The notes under the pieces are model-generated. The model had not been told where the DNA came from, ran no database searches, and saw only the letters and a list, made by a program, of their open reading frames with translations. Below are positions 25,417 through 35,379 of a DNA stretch of 64,000 bases, piece by piece; the stretch's first letter is position 1, and every line of letters begins with the position of its first letter. The DNA is from Planctomycetota bacterium (GTDB lineage Bacteria > Planctomycetota > Planctomycetia > Pirellulales > Pirellulaceae), in NCBI GenBank assembly GCA_963204915.1, contig CAUJHS010000048.1, forward strand, positions 62,001-126,000, given 5' to 3'. Made by a program: the position numbers and the translations under genes.

Positions 25417-26553
25417 TTGGTGTACGTGAACTCGACTAACTTAACGCAGGCTCTCAAAGACGAAGCCCACCGGCTTGGCTTCGCATTGTCGGGTGTTTGC
25501 CCTGCGATCGCTCCGGGGGGTTATCCTCGCTTCTTGGAATGGTTGTCATCAGGTTTTCATGGGGAAATGCGATACCTTGCCGACCGGCGCGACGCTTATG
25601 CGCATCCTGGCTCGGTGCTTACGGGCGTTCGCAGTTTACTCCTGCTCGGCATGCACTACAGTCCGGCTGCAGCGCGCCAGCCTTCGGCCGGGGAAGGTCG
25701 CGTCTCGCGCTATGCCTGGGGTGAGCAGGACTACCATGACCTGATTCACAACCGGCTCAAGCAACTTGCCCAGTTTTTGCGAACGCACGTTCCAAGCGCG
25801 GCGGCACGAGGAGTCGTCGATACCGCGCCGCTGCTGGAGCGTGAGTTCGCCCAACTGGCCGGGTTAGGTTGGATCGGCAAAAACACATTGTTATTAAACA
25901 AGTACGCCGGCAGTTATTTCTTTCTCGCCGCGTTGCTGACCGATCAAGTCCTGGCATATGACGAACCGCACGAAACGAACCACTGCGGCACGTGCACCGC
26001 ATGCTTGGACGCCTGCCCCACCAGCGCGTTTGTCGAACCTTACGTGCTGGATGCGACCCGGTGCATCAGCTATCTGACGATCGAACTGCGCGGACAGGTC
26101 CCGCACAGCTTGCGCACAGGAATGGGCGACTGGGTCTTTGGTTGTGATATCTGCCAGGATGTTTGTCCCTGGAATCGACGGGCCCCGCAAACTTCCGAAC
26201 CAGCGTTTGCTCCCCGCGAAGACCTCAATCCGCTGGACCTGACAACGCTGTTTTCGCTGGACGATGCGGCGTTCCGAGCACGTTTTCGCCATACGCCGCT
26301 CTGGCGCGCCAAGCGGCGCGGCGTCTTGCGCAATGCCGCTATTGCCTTGGGGAACCGTCCTGCGGAACAATCGCTCCCTGCGTTAACGCAGGGACTCAAC
26401 GACGAAGATCCGCTCGTTCGGGCCGCGTGTGCGTGGGCGCTGGGACAATACACACACCCTGCGGCGCGAGCCGCGCTCGTGGAACGCGCCCAGGCGGAGC
26501 AAGGCCCCGACGTGCAGCGCGAGATCGCCGCCGCGTTGGATCATCTCAACTGA
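25417..26553 (+). CDS. queG: epoxyqueuosine reductase
   Basis: A 378-residue cobalamin- and iron-sulfur-dependent enzyme that reduces epoxyqueuosine to queuosine in tRNA wobble position 34. The catalytic Asp lies in GVVDTAPLLERE (D135), GLGWIGKNTLLL is the conserved core, and two [4Fe-4S] motifs follow: C190-x2-C193-x2-C196-x3-CP, and C243-x2-C246-x3-CPW with C216. The C-terminus has HEAT-like repeats (about 310-375). The start is uncertain: TTG 25417, GTG 25420 and GTG 25426 all lie right after the flotillin terminator, and no ribosome-binding site is seen. Similarity to QueG begins at about residue 9. Confidence 0.9.
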   Translation: MVYVNSTNLTQALKDEAHRLGFALSGVCPAIAPGGYPRFLEWLSSGFHGEMRYLADRRDAYAHPGSVLTGVRSLLLLGMHYSPAAARQPSAGEGRVSRYAWGEQDYHDLIHNRLKQLAQFLRTHVPSAAARGVVDTAPLLEREFAQLAGLGWIGKNTLLLNKYAGSYFFLAALLTDQVLAYDEPHETNHCGTCTACLDACPTSAFVEPYVLDATRCISYLTIELRGQVPHSLRTGMGDWVFGCDICQDVCPWNRRAPQTSEPAFAPREDLNPLDLTTLFSLDDAAFRARFRHTPLWRAKRRGVLRNAAIALGNRPAEQSLPALTQGLNDEDPLVRAACAWALGQYTHPAARAALVERAQAEQGPDVQREIAAALDHLN

Positions 26554-26677
26554 GCAATGAAGACGTAGGAACGCCGCTGTCTTCAGAGTATTCTTCTTGC
26601 ACCGATCGAGGTATTGGATTTTCCGCACGCGGATCATCTAAGATGGAGAGACAGGGGGGACGTTACCGGAGTTTTTC

Positions 26678-28063
26678 ATGGTGAGATCGCTCGTCACTCG
26701 CGCCGTATTGGCGCTCATCGTCGGATCGCTGGCTTCGGCGAAATTGGCCGCCCAACAGGTCGCCACCACGGTTCAGTTACCCACGTTTGGCGTCGCGATT
26801 GACGCCGAAGGCGTGCTTGCTTGGAAGGCGTTTGAAGATCCCGGCGGACGACTGCGAGCCGAGCGCATCGCCGCGGCGCATGGCGCGCTTCCGGTCGATC
26901 TAGCCGCTTGGTCCGAATTGCGCAAGGTGTCGCTCGTCCGGCTGGAGCGCGCCGTGCGACACGAACTGGACGCTGGGAGGCTGCCGGATGCGGCCATGCA
27001 GCACCTGGCCGGCCTGCAGCGCTTGCAGTACGTCTTCTTTTATCCCGAGTCGCGCGACATCGTGATTGCGGGTCCTGCCGAGGGTTGGGCGCTCGACAGT
27101 GCGGGCCGACCCGTCGGGTTGACCACGGGGCGACCGGTATTGGAACTGCAAGACTTGATCGTGGCGCTACGGGCGTACCCGCCTGGTTCGCGGACCAAGC
27201 CGTTCATCGGTTGTACGATTGATCCGCCGCAGGAAGGCCTCGTCCGCCTGCGAAAATTCCAACAAACCGTGCCCAAAGTGATACCTGCGGCGCGTCGGGC
27301 CGAGACCGCCGTGCGCGTGGCGCGCGGCATGGAGGAGAGTCTTGGTCTGGCGGAAGTGCGCGTGTTCACCATCTCGCCCCAGACCCATTTCGCCCAAGTG
27401 CTGATCGAAGCCGATTATCGTATGAAACTAATCGGGATCGGACGTGAGCCGCCGCCGGTGCGCCTAGCCACATTCTTAAGCGCTTTGAGCGGCCCGCGCG
27501 ACTCGGTGTTGGCGCGCTGGTGGTTTACGCCGAACTACGATTGCGTGCGCGTCACGGGAGATCGGTTGGCGATGGAGCTAGTGGGCCAAGGGGTGCAACT
27601 TCTCGCAGAAGATAAGCTCGTCGGCCCAGACGGCGAACTTTCGGCCGGCGCTCCGCCGGGCAAAGCCAGCGAAGCATTCACTACGGATTTCACCAACCAC
27701 TACGCCGAAATTGCCGCACGGAGCCCTGTCTATGCACAAATGCGCAACTTGATCGATCTCCTTGTGGCGGCGGCGTACCTTCGTCAGCAAGGGTTTCACG
27801 AGCGCGCCGACTGGACGATGAAGACGTTTCTCGACGAAGACGCGCTTCCCGTTGAAATCCATCCTTCGCCGAAGAAAGCGCCTTGCGTGGCGGTTTCACT
27901 CTGGAAGGGCAATCGGCTGCTCACGCCCGCGGGCGGCGGCGTCTCCATTCGCGCAGATCTTGCGTTAGAGAGCGAACGGCTGTTGGCGGACGAGAACGGC
28001 GCCTTGGCGGCGCGCCGGGGAGCAACACATCCTCCGGCAGAAGATACCTGGTGGTGGGACTAA
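26678..28063 (+). CDS. exported DUF1598 protein
   Basis: A 461-residue protein with a signal peptide (hydrophobic to about residue 25) and the DUF1598 region, found mainly in planctomycetes: conserved stretches include YVFFYPESRDIVIAGPAEGW, GLTTGRPVLELQDLIVALR, GCTIDPPQEGL, and RWWFTPNYDCVRVTGDRLAMELVG. Function is unknown. It ends with an acidic, Trp-rich tail. GGAG six bases before ATG 26678 supports the start. It follows queG by 124 bases on the same strand and is convergent with the exonuclease gene. Confidence 0.85.
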   Translation: MVRSLVTRAVLALIVGSLASAKLAAQQVATTVQLPTFGVAIDAEGVLAWKAFEDPGGRLRAERIAAAHGALPVDLAAWSELRKVSLVRLERAVRHELDAGRLPDAAMQHLAGLQRLQYVFFYPESRDIVIAGPAEGWALDSAGRPVGLTTGRPVLELQDLIVALRAYPPGSRTKPFIGCTIDPPQEGLVRLRKFQQTVPKVIPAARRAETAVRVARGMEESLGLAEVRVFTISPQTHFAQVLIEADYRMKLIGIGREPPPVRLATFLSALSGPRDSVLARWWFTPNYDCVRVTGDRLAMELVGQGVQLLAEDKLVGPDGELSAGAPPGKASEAFTTDFTNHYAEIAARSPVYAQMRNLIDLLVAAAYLRQQGFHERADWTMKTFLDEDALPVEIHPSPKKAPCVAVSLWKGNRLLTPAGGGVSIRADLALESERLLADENGALAARRGATHPPAEDTWWWD

Positions 28064-28179
28064 GAAGGCGCAGCGAGCGCCCGACGCCGCGTACATGCCA
28101 ATGAGGCAGGAGTCGAACGAGCGGGAGCCCGTGGAATGTTGCGCGCAGCGCAAGTGGTGCTTGGCGCCCGTGGGAAACG

Positions 28180-29034
28180 TCACGTTTTCTCGGTTGACTC
28201 CGGCTCGGCCCAAGGGTTTTTCCAATCGCCCCAGTTGCGCAAGTACAACTCATAAGCGCTGCCCGGCTCGGCTCGCTCGGTAATCCATTGCTTGGTTTCC
28301 AGCACGAGAGCATGTTCTTGTTCAAGCGTGATATGTCCCACGAGCACCTGACAGCGCAGGAAGGCAAAGTACGTGTCGAGCACGTCGCACCGACAATACT
28401 CGTTGATTTCCCCAAGGCGGTTTTGGTAGTACATGTCTTGCACCATATCGCCCTGGACCGACATCTTGCCTGGTTTCCCCAAGATGTTCGCGACAAGATT
28501 TAGCCCCCCGGTGAAGCGACTGGCCCCGAAGTTGGTCAACAAGTCGTGAATATCAAAGTGGGCGTCGATATTGTAGCGGTTGCGCGGTTGTTCAAACGAC
28601 TTGGCGTGAATGTTGAACCAGCCCGGTACGCTGACGCCAAAGCGGAACGCCGCCAATTCGAGCAACGGCACGTCGAACGAACGGCCATTGAAGGTGACAA
28701 ACGTCGGTCGCCGGTACGCTTCCCAGCCGCGCCAAAAGTCGCGCGTGATGACCTGCGGCCGATAGTGCGGCTCGTCCAACACGACGAGGTCGATCAGGCG
28801 GAAGTCCGCCGCCACCTTCGCCACGGCCACCGAAACGGGAACTTGGTAAGTATAGGGAATGAAATCGGAGTCGTACTTTTCAATCAGTTCGGAACGATAG
28901 CGTTCGATCGCGTCTTCCGCGGGCGGACGGTCCTCGCCGTAACGCAGCTTGGAAATCAGGTTTCCGTCAGCGACGCTTTCCACGTCAAACACAAAATACC
29001 GCACCGCAGGATCGGCCACGGCGTCCCCTTTCAT
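28180..29034 (-). CDS. predicted 3'-5' exonuclease related to the PolB exonuclease domain
   Basis: A 284-residue protein of the DEDD exonuclease fold. D17 and E19 (VFDVES) are the first two metal ligands, TFNGRSFDVPLLEL is the second motif, and YCRCDVLDTYFAF carries the last Asp residues. This family is called predicted 3'-5' exonuclease related to family-B DNA polymerases and usually stands alone. The expected substrate is nucleic acid 3' ends; its pathway is not known. ATG 29034 is taken over GTG 29037. It is divergent from pepT with 112 bases between starts. Confidence 0.85.
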   Translation of the reverse strand: MKGDAVADPAVRYFVFDVESVADGNLISKLRYGEDRPPAEDAIERYRSELIEKYDSDFIPYTYQVPVSVAVAKVAADFRLIDLVVLDEPHYRPQVITRDFWRGWEAYRRPTFVTFNGRSFDVPLLELAAFRFGVSVPGWFNIHAKSFEQPRNRYNIDAHFDIHDLLTNFGASRFTGGLNLVANILGKPGKMSVQGDMVQDMYYQNRLGEINEYCRCDVLDTYFAFLRCQVLVGHITLEQEHALVLETKQWITERAEPGSAYELYLRNWGDWKNPWAEPESTEKT

Positions 29035-29146
29035 CACCAGAGGTTATGGAACATGATTATTGGCCAGCCTAACAACAAATAGTCATCGGGGAAAGAAGAA
29101 AGCGGCGCCGCCAATTGCTGCGTTGGCTCCTTTGTGAAACATCATC

Positions 29147-30391
29147 ATGTTGAACCAGCAACGTTTATTGGAACGTTTTATTCGGTACGTCCAAGTCGCC
29201 ACGACCGCCGACGACGCTACCGAGGATTACCCCAGCTCTCCGGGGCAGTTCGCGTTAGGGCGGATCCTTGTCGAGGAGCTGCGGGCTGCAGGAATCGCGA
29301 ACGCACTGCAAGACGAATATGGCATCGTCTCGGCGACGATTCCCGCCACGGTCAACCATCAGGCGCCGGTGATCGCCTTCAATGCGCACTTGGATACATC
29401 GCCCGAAACGAGCGGCTCGGGGGTCAAACCTCAGGTCATTCGCAATTACTCAGGCGGCGACATTACGTTACCTGGCGATCCGTCCCAGGTGATTCGTGTG
29501 GAACAGTCGCCCGAACTGAAAGAACTGGTGGGCCGCACGTTAATCACGACCGACGGCACAACGCTACTGGGCGGCGACGACAAAGCTGGGGTCGCCGTCA
29601 TCATGGAAGTCGCCGCGCACTTGGCTGAACATCGTGATATTCCGCATGGCGCCGTGCGCGTATTCTTTACGTGCGATGAAGAAATCGGGCGCGGGGCCAA
29701 ACATGTGGACGTCAAAGCGTTGGGCGCCGCCGCATGTTACACACTGGACGGACCTGGCGCAGGCATGATCGACGTCGAGACCTTCTCGGCCGATCTGGCG
29801 ACGGTCCACATTCGCGGAGTGAACATCCACCCGGCAATCGCCAAAGATCGCATGGTTAATTCGATTCGCGCCGCCGCCGAGTTCGTGCATCGCTTACCGC
29901 GCGATACGATGGCGCCGGAAACCACCGCAGGCCGCGACGGTTTCTTACATCCTTACCAAATCGAAGGCGGCGTGGCGGAAACGCGGTTGCGCGTGTTGCT
30001 GCGAGATTTTGACACAGCCCAACTCGCGCACAAAGCCGACCTCTTGCGAGAGATCGGCCGTGCTGTCGAACAAGCCATTCCGGGCATAACCGTTGAAGTC
30101 AACATCACCCGGCAGTACCGTAACATGGCCGAGGGCCTGAAGCGCGAGCCTCGCGCGGTCGCCTTTGCCCAAGAGGCTTTTCGCCGAATCGGCAAAGAGG
30201 CGAAGCTTGACATCGTGCGCGGCGGCACCGACGGCTCGCAGTTCACCGAGATGGGGTTGCCCACGCCGAACCTTTCGACGGGACAGCACAATATTCACTC
30301 TCCCTTAGAGTTTGCCTGTCTGGAGGAAATGGCGGAAGCCACGCAAGTATTACTGGAACTGGTGCAACTCTGGGGCAATGAACGTGCGTAG
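29147..30391 (+). CDS. pepT: peptidase T (tripeptide aminopeptidase)
   Basis: A 414-residue dinuclear-zinc M20B exopeptidase that releases the N-terminal residue of tripeptides in the cytoplasm. Zinc ligands and active site are visible: H81 and D83 (NAHLDTSPE), D144 in GGDDKAG, E178/E179 in FTCDEEIG, D204-type DGPGAGMIDVETFS, and the C-terminal His in TGQHNIHSPLE. GTDGSQFTEMGLPTPN is a further PepT signature. The length equals that of E. coli PepT. The start at ATG 29147 leads directly into the family N-terminus. Confidence 0.94.
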   Translation: MLNQQRLLERFIRYVQVATTADDATEDYPSSPGQFALGRILVEELRAAGIANALQDEYGIVSATIPATVNHQAPVIAFNAHLDTSPETSGSGVKPQVIRNYSGGDITLPGDPSQVIRVEQSPELKELVGRTLITTDGTTLLGGDDKAGVAVIMEVAAHLAEHRDIPHGAVRVFFTCDEEIGRGAKHVDVKALGAAACYTLDGPGAGMIDVETFSADLATVHIRGVNIHPAIAKDRMVNSIRAAAEFVHRLPRDTMAPETTAGRDGFLHPYQIEGGVAETRLRVLLRDFDTAQLAHKADLLREIGRAVEQAIPGITVEVNITRQYRNMAEGLKREPRAVAFAQEAFRRIGKEAKLDIVRGGTDGSQFTEMGLPTPNLSTGQHNIHSPLEFACLEEMAEATQVLLELVQLWGNERA

Positions 30392-30498
30392 TGCTGCGGA
30401 CGGCCGGAGGCGCACGCCATGGCGCCCTCGAGCAGGACGGCGTCTTGGGCCCGCCGCGGCGCATCCAACGTGATCCAACTTCCCTAGGAGGCAAGTCT

Positions 30499-31617
30499 AT
30501 GTTGCGTTCGTCCATATCGCGCCGTCATTTTGTTCAAGGGATTGCGGCGTCATGCGTGCTTCCGTTTGCCGTCGGCTTCAAACAACTTTACGCCGACGAC
30601 CCGCAGGACGTGCCCTGGCTAGCGGAAGTGCAGTCGCCGCCGCAGACCTTGCCACCGTCGGAGGCGAAGCTGCGACCTTTGCTCATTGACGACGCAGGCC
30701 GCGAGATTACCTCGCGCGAACCTTGGGAGCAACACCGCGAAACGCTACGCCGTTGGTGGCTCGATTTTCTTCAAATGCCGCCCCGCACGGGCGAGGCGCC
30801 CAAGTTTCGCGTTTTGGCGGAAGACCGGGACGAAGGCGTCTTGCGACAGAAGATCGCATATGAGGTCGAACCGTCGATCGAAGTCGAAGCGTACCTCATT
30901 CAGCCGTTGGAGCTCGACGGTCCGCGGCCGGGTGTTGTGGCATTGCATTCCACGACCAATGTGACGATTCGTCAACCCGCGGGCATCGAGGGCGAACCGG
31001 AGAAAGCCTTTGGTCTCCAACTTGCCAAGCGGGGCATGGTGACGATCAGCCCGCGTAACTTTCTTTGGCCGGCCGAGGGCCAGCCTCTCAGCCGGGAGGC
31101 GGCGACCGGGTATCTCAATCGGCGTCCCGGTTCTAAGGGCATGGCGAAGATGTTACACGACTCGCTCGTAGCGATGGATCTCTTGGCCAGCCTGCCCACG
31201 GTCGATACGAGCCGACTTGGCGCCGTGGGCCATTCGCTGGGAGCCAAGGAAGTGCTGTACCTGGCGGCCTTCGATGAACGCGTGAAAGCCGCGGTGAGCA
31301 GCGAAGGGGGCGTCGGCACGAAATTCTCGAACTGGCACGACCCTTGGTATTTGGGCGAGGCGATACGTCAACCGTCGTTCGATCATGAACACCACGAACT
31401 ATTGGCCCTGGCCGCACCGCGAGCCTTTCTGCTCATCGGCGGCGAATCGGCCGATGGAGATCGTGGTTGGCCGTTCATTAACGCGGCGCTGCCGGTATAT
31501 CGCTTTTACGGCGAACCCGCGCGTCTTGGGTTTCTCAACCACAGGAAAGGACATTCCATTCCACCGGAAGTCTTGCCGCGAATCTACGAGTGGATGACGA
31601 CTTACCTCGCAAGGTAG
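30499..31617 (+). CDS. Tat-exported alpha/beta hydrolase (dienelactone hydrolase/acetyl esterase type)
   Basis: A 372-residue protein with a twin-arginine signal (SRRHFVQG, then a hydrophobic stretch to AVGF). The mature part is an alpha/beta hydrolase: nucleophile S246 in GHSLGA, catalytic His H352 in KGHSIPP, and an acid in GGESADGDRGW. The AVSSEGGVGTKFSNW.DPWY segment is typical of planctomycete acetylxylan-esterase-like and glucuronoyl-esterase-like hydrolases. The likely role is cleavage of ester groups on polysaccharides outside the cytoplasm. ATG 30499 has CTAGGAGG eight bases upstream; the frame extends to pepT without similarity. Confidence 0.85.
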   Translation: MLRSSISRRHFVQGIAASCVLPFAVGFKQLYADDPQDVPWLAEVQSPPQTLPPSEAKLRPLLIDDAGREITSREPWEQHRETLRRWWLDFLQMPPRTGEAPKFRVLAEDRDEGVLRQKIAYEVEPSIEVEAYLIQPLELDGPRPGVVALHSTTNVTIRQPAGIEGEPEKAFGLQLAKRGMVTISPRNFLWPAEGQPLSREAATGYLNRRPGSKGMAKMLHDSLVAMDLLASLPTVDTSRLGAVGHSLGAKEVLYLAAFDERVKAAVSSEGGVGTKFSNWHDPWYLGEAIRQPSFDHEHHELLALAAPRAFLLIGGESADGDRGWPFINAALPVYRFYGEPARLGFLNHRKGHSIPPEVLPRIYEWMTTYLAR

Positions 31618-31679
31618 GCCCGATAACCCGCGCTCCGTACGCTGCTACACGGCTCGCGTTAGCGCGCCGCTCACCGGTT

Positions 31680-32483
31680 TTAGTCCACCTCGACCTCGCT
31701 GAGTTCGGGCAGTGCGGGAGGATACTGCGGGTTCATTTCGCGGAATGTCTCGACGAGTGCGCGGCAGATTGCATAATTGCGGTACCATTTGTGATCAGCA
31801 GGAATAACACGCCAGGGCGCCCATGGCGTATTGCAGTGGTTGAGCATGTCGTCGTACGCCTCCTGATAGGCGTCCCATTGGCGGCGTTTCACTAGGTCCT
31901 CATGCGAAAACTTCCAATTCTTGCTGGGGTCTTTCACGCGAGCCTGAAAACGTTCGCGCTGCTCCTCGTGCGAGATATGCAAAAAGAACTTGAGTAGTGT
32001 CGTGCCTGTGTCGTGCAGCAGTTTTTCGAATTGATTGATTTGCTCGTAGCGCGCCTGCCAAACTTCCTCGGGCGCAAGCCGGTCGACGCGCACCACGAGC
32101 ACGTCTTCATAATGGGAGCGATTGAACACGCCAAGCATGCCCGCGCCCGGCGCCGCGTTGTGAACGCGCCACAGAAAGTCGTGATCTAACTCGACCTTCG
32201 TAGGAGCTTTGAACGAGGTGACCACCACACCCTGCGGGTTGACGCCGCGAAACACGTGTCGAATGGCGCCGTCTTTGCCGCCGGCATCGGTGGCTTGCAG
32301 CACGACAAGCAACTTGCGGCGGCCTTCGGCATAAAGCCGATGCTGCCATTCCGCCAGTTCATCACGCAGGGCGAAAAACTGCGCCTCCGCCCGATCGCGG
32401 TCGTCGCAGTAATCTGTGCCGCGCGTCGAGAGTTCGGAAAGTCGAATCAATTTGCCTGGCGGCAAAACATGCGGATCGTTCAT
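31680..32483 (-). CDS. polyphosphate kinase 2 family protein
   Basis: A 267-residue PPK2-type P-loop kinase using polyphosphate to phosphorylate nucleotides, or the reverse. Walker A is ATDAGGKDG (64-72), followed by the Arg-rich VFRGVNPQG; FNRSHYEDVLVVRV holds the Walker B/DRSHYE-like motif; lid residues lie in KDPSKNWKFS. The single-domain length fits class I PPK2 (ADP/GDP phosphorylation). The ATG at 32483 is chosen as the first ATG giving a family-like N-terminus, though the frame begins at 32519. It is convergent with the hydrolase gene and divergent from apt. Confidence 0.9.
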   Translation of the reverse strand: MNDPHVLPPGKLIRLSELSTRGTDYCDDRDRAEAQFFALRDELAEWQHRLYAEGRRKLLVVLQATDAGGKDGAIRHVFRGVNPQGVVVTSFKAPTKVELDHDFLWRVHNAAPGAGMLGVFNRSHYEDVLVVRVDRLAPEEVWQARYEQINQFEKLLHDTGTTLLKFFLHISHEEQRERFQARVKDPSKNWKFSHEDLVKRRQWDAYQEAYDDMLNHCNTPWAPWRVIPADHKWYRNYAICRALVETFREMNPQYPPALPELSEVEVD

Positions 32484-32635
32484 AAAGGCGGCGCCTGGGT
32501 TATGTCTCTGCCAAAACAAGCGGCAAAAGGAACGACGAGAGTCAAATGCATGCGGGATGCCTTTGCGTCGCGCGTGAACGTGTTTATATTCGTCGAGAAT
32601 CGTACGTTGTTTTCCTGGCCGCCGAGGACCGCACC

Positions 32636-33166
32636 ATGGCTGACCACACTGGGTTGGACCTGAAACAGTTTATCCGCAACATTCCGGACTTTCCAAAGCC
32701 CGGCATTCTTTTTCGAGATATTACACCCCTACTGGGCAATCCGGCTGCGTTTCGTGAAGCGATCGCGCGGTTGGCGTCGCCGTTTCGTACATGCGAAATT
32801 GATATCGTCGTCGCGGCTGAAGCGCGTGGTTTTATTTTCGCGGCGCCCCTTGCGCTCGAGTTGAATTGCGGCTTTGCTCCTATTCGTAAGCCCGGCAAAC
32901 TTCCCTTCGACACCCGGTCGTTTCACTACGAATTGGAGTATGGAAACGACACGCTGGAAATGCACGTGGACGGCGTTCTCGATGGCCAAAAAGTCTTGGT
33001 TGTCGACGACTTGCTGGCCACGGGCGGCACCGTCGAAGCGTGTTGCCGACTGGTCGAAAACAGCGGGGCCTCGGTGATCGCATGCGCGTTCCTCATTGAA
33101 TTGCACGAACTAAGCGGCCGCGCGAAAATCGCCCCGCGCGAGGTTTTCAGCCTCGTTCAATATTGA
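32636..33166 (+). CDS. apt: adenine phosphoribosyltransferase
   Basis: A 176-residue purine-salvage enzyme making AMP from adenine and PRPP. Family landmarks are [18 protein letters not shown] at the N-terminus, [17 protein letters not shown] (hood and PRPP contacts), IRKPGKLP, and the PRPP-binding loop [12 protein letters not shown] (121-132). The ATG at 32636 has GAGGACC upstream and gives the usual length; the frame extends to 32546 with unlikely residues. It is divergent from PPK2. Confidence 0.95.
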   Translation: MADHTGLDLKQFIRNIPDFPKPGILFRDITPLLGNPAAFREAIARLASPFRTCEIDIVVAAEARGFIFAAPLALELNCGFAPIRKPGKLPFDTRSFHYELEYGNDTLEMHVDGVLDGQKVLVVDDLLATGGTVEACCRLVENSGASVIACAFLIELHELSGRAKIAPREVFSLVQY

Positions 33167-33370
33167 TCGAGCATGCGCGTTAGGCGTATGAGCAATGGTG
33201 GAGCGCGCACCCGCGGCTTGGCACTACGTTTGCACCTTAGCATTTGACACTTTTTTATCGAACTGACCGGCGAGACGGCAACCTGCCGGATCGCTTAAGC
33301 CGAGCGCAGGAACAATCGGTGAAAAACCTCGGTTTCCCTACGCTCTTGTCGTGCGAGCGGCGCAGTTAAC

Positions 33371-35281
33371 GTGGTCCCCCAAAGATTCCATCGGCGGTTT
33401 CCACTCGGGGCGGAAGTCATGCCCTCATGCGGCGCGCACTTTCGCGTATGGGCGCCGCGCCGGCAACGAGTGCGAGTGATCCTCGCCGCGGACCTCGCCT
33501 GTACGGAAGACGTTCGCGAAATCGAGCTTTCGCCAGAAGAGAATGGTTACTTCTCCGGTGCCGTTGCGCACGCTTCTGCAGGATTGCTCTATCGATTCTT
33601 GCTAGACGATGACCCGTCGCCATATCCTGATCCGGCCTCGCGGTTTCAACCCTGGGGCGTTCATGGACCATCGCAAATCATTGAACCCGCGCGTTTTGAA
33701 TGGAGTGACCACCACTGGCGCGGCGTCCAGCCCCGCGGACAAGTGCTCTACGAAATGCATATTGGCTCGTTCACTCAAGAAGGAACTTGGGAAGCGGCTT
33801 GCCAGCATTTACCCGATTTGGCCGATTTAGGCATTACGGTGCTTGAGATCATGCCCGTCGCGGAGTTTCCTGGGCGCTTCGGTTGGAGTTACGACGGAGT
33901 GGACCTGTTCGCCCCCACAAGGTTGTACGGTTCACCCGACGACTTCCGCCGATTTGTCGACCGCGCCCATGCAACAGGACTCGCAGTCATTTTGGATGTG
34001 GTCTACAACCATTTTGGTCCCGATGGAAATTACCTGCCCCAATTTTCGGAAGATTATCTGACCGATCGCTACGAGTGCGAATGGGGCAAGGCGGTTAACT
34101 TCGACGGCCCTCAGTCGCAACCAGTGCGTGAGTTCGTGCTGATGAACGCAGCCTACTGGATTCGCGAGTTTCACCTTGATGGTTTGCGAATCGACGCGAC
34201 GCAACAAATCTTTGATGCATCGCCTCGGCATATTGTCGCCGAGATCGCCCAAACGGTTCGCGAGACCGCCGCACCGCGTTCGGTACTTGTCCTTGGGGAA
34301 AACGAACCGCAGCAAGCCCGGTGGGTGCTTCCAGCCAGCGAAGGCGGATGCGCCTTAGATGCGCTTTGGAACGACGATTTTCATCACTGCGCCATGGTCG
34401 CGATGACAGGTCGCGCCGACGCCTATTACAACGACTATCGGGGCGCGGCGCAGGAGTTTATCGCCACGGCTAAATGGGGGTGGCTGTATCAGGGTCAATG
34501 GTACTCGTGGCAAAAGAAACGTCGGGGCTCGCCAGCGCTGCGGTTAGCGCCGACGAACTTGATCAATTACACACAGAATCATGATCAATTGGCGAACTCA
34601 GGCAACGGCAAGCGATCGCACTTATTGACCAGCCCAAGTCGACATCGGGCCGTTACCGCGGTCATGCTGCTCTTGCCGCAAACGCCCATGCTTTTTCAAG
34701 GACAAGAGTTTGCCGCCTCCGCGCCGTTCTTCTACTTCGCCGATCACACGGAAGAGGTGGCGCGGCTCGTGGCCCAAGGTCGCATGAAATTCCTGGCGCA
34801 GTTTCGCTTGCTCGCGACCCCCGAGATGCAAGCGCGGCTTCCTGACCCCGGCGACCCGCTCACGTTTGTCCGATGCAAGTTGGACCAAAATGAGCGTCAC
34901 ACGCACATTGAGGAGTACAACTTCTTTCGTGACGTGCTTCGGATCCGACGGGAAGACCCTGCGTTTGCGCGGCAAGATCGCGGAACCGTGGAAGGCGAGG
35001 TGCTTGGGCCGGAGGCTTTTGTCTTGCGGTTCTTTGGCGAATCGTCCGAACAAGATCGACTTTTGGTGGTAAACATCGGTCGCGATGTGCATTTGAACCC
35101 GGCGCCGCAGCCGTTACTTGCGCCTCCGGTCGGTCGCGTGTGGGAAATCCTATGGACGAGCGAAGACGCACGCTATGGCGGTTGGGGGACTCCTCCTTTG
35201 GAGCAAGACGGCGTTTGGCGCATTCAAGGGGAAACCGCCGTGATCCTTGGTTCGGCCAGATCCGAAGCCAGCGCATCGTAA
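33371..35281 (+). CDS. treZ: malto-oligosyltrehalose trehalohydrolase
   Basis: A 636-residue GH13 enzyme that releases trehalose from maltooligosyltrehalose. After an N-terminal E-set beta domain, the barrel shows VLYEMHIGSF, DVVYNHFGPDGNY, the nucleophile Asp in GLRIDATQQIFD (D275), the acid Glu in LGENEP (E310) and the NHDQLAN motif (D405). ERLYEMHIG-type start and PTPMLFQGQEFAAS are typical of TreZ. The start is the GTG at 33371; no ATG is better placed. The partner maltooligosyltrehalose synthase TreY is not in this window. The last about 100 bases overlap the open frame of the ion channel gene but not its likely start. Confidence 0.93.
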   Translation: MVPQRFHRRFPLGAEVMPSCGAHFRVWAPRRQRVRVILAADLACTEDVREIELSPEENGYFSGAVAHASAGLLYRFLLDDDPSPYPDPASRFQPWGVHGPSQIIEPARFEWSDHHWRGVQPRGQVLYEMHIGSFTQEGTWEAACQHLPDLADLGITVLEIMPVAEFPGRFGWSYDGVDLFAPTRLYGSPDDFRRFVDRAHATGLAVILDVVYNHFGPDGNYLPQFSEDYLTDRYECEWGKAVNFDGPQSQPVREFVLMNAAYWIREFHLDGLRIDATQQIFDASPRHIVAEIAQTVRETAAPRSVLVLGENEPQQARWVLPASEGGCALDALWNDDFHHCAMVAMTGRADAYYNDYRGAAQEFIATAKWGWLYQGQWYSWQKKRRGSPALRLAPTNLINYTQNHDQLANSGNGKRSHLLTSPSRHRAVTAVMLLLPQTPMLFQGQEFAASAPFFYFADHTEEVARLVAQGRMKFLAQFRLLATPEMQARLPDPGDPLTFVRCKLDQNERHTHIEEYNFFRDVLRIRREDPAFARQDRGTVEGEVLGPEAFVLRFFGESSEQDRLLVVNIGRDVHLNPAPQPLLAPPVGRVWEILWTSEDARYGGWGTPPLEQDGVWRIQGETAVILGSARSEASAS

Positions 35282-35379
35282 GGGCGCGACTGGAAGAATC
35301 AGCCCACGGCGACTACACTCGCGAAATATCTTCCGTTGGCGCTGCGCGCATTCCTCATCCTCTGCTGGTCCGTGAAGTT

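Noticed and set aside
28100-28140. TTCGACTCC-like sequence resembling a tRNA T-loop on the minus strand
   Set aside because: Flanking bases do not pair into a T-stem, and no acceptor or anticodon arm fits.
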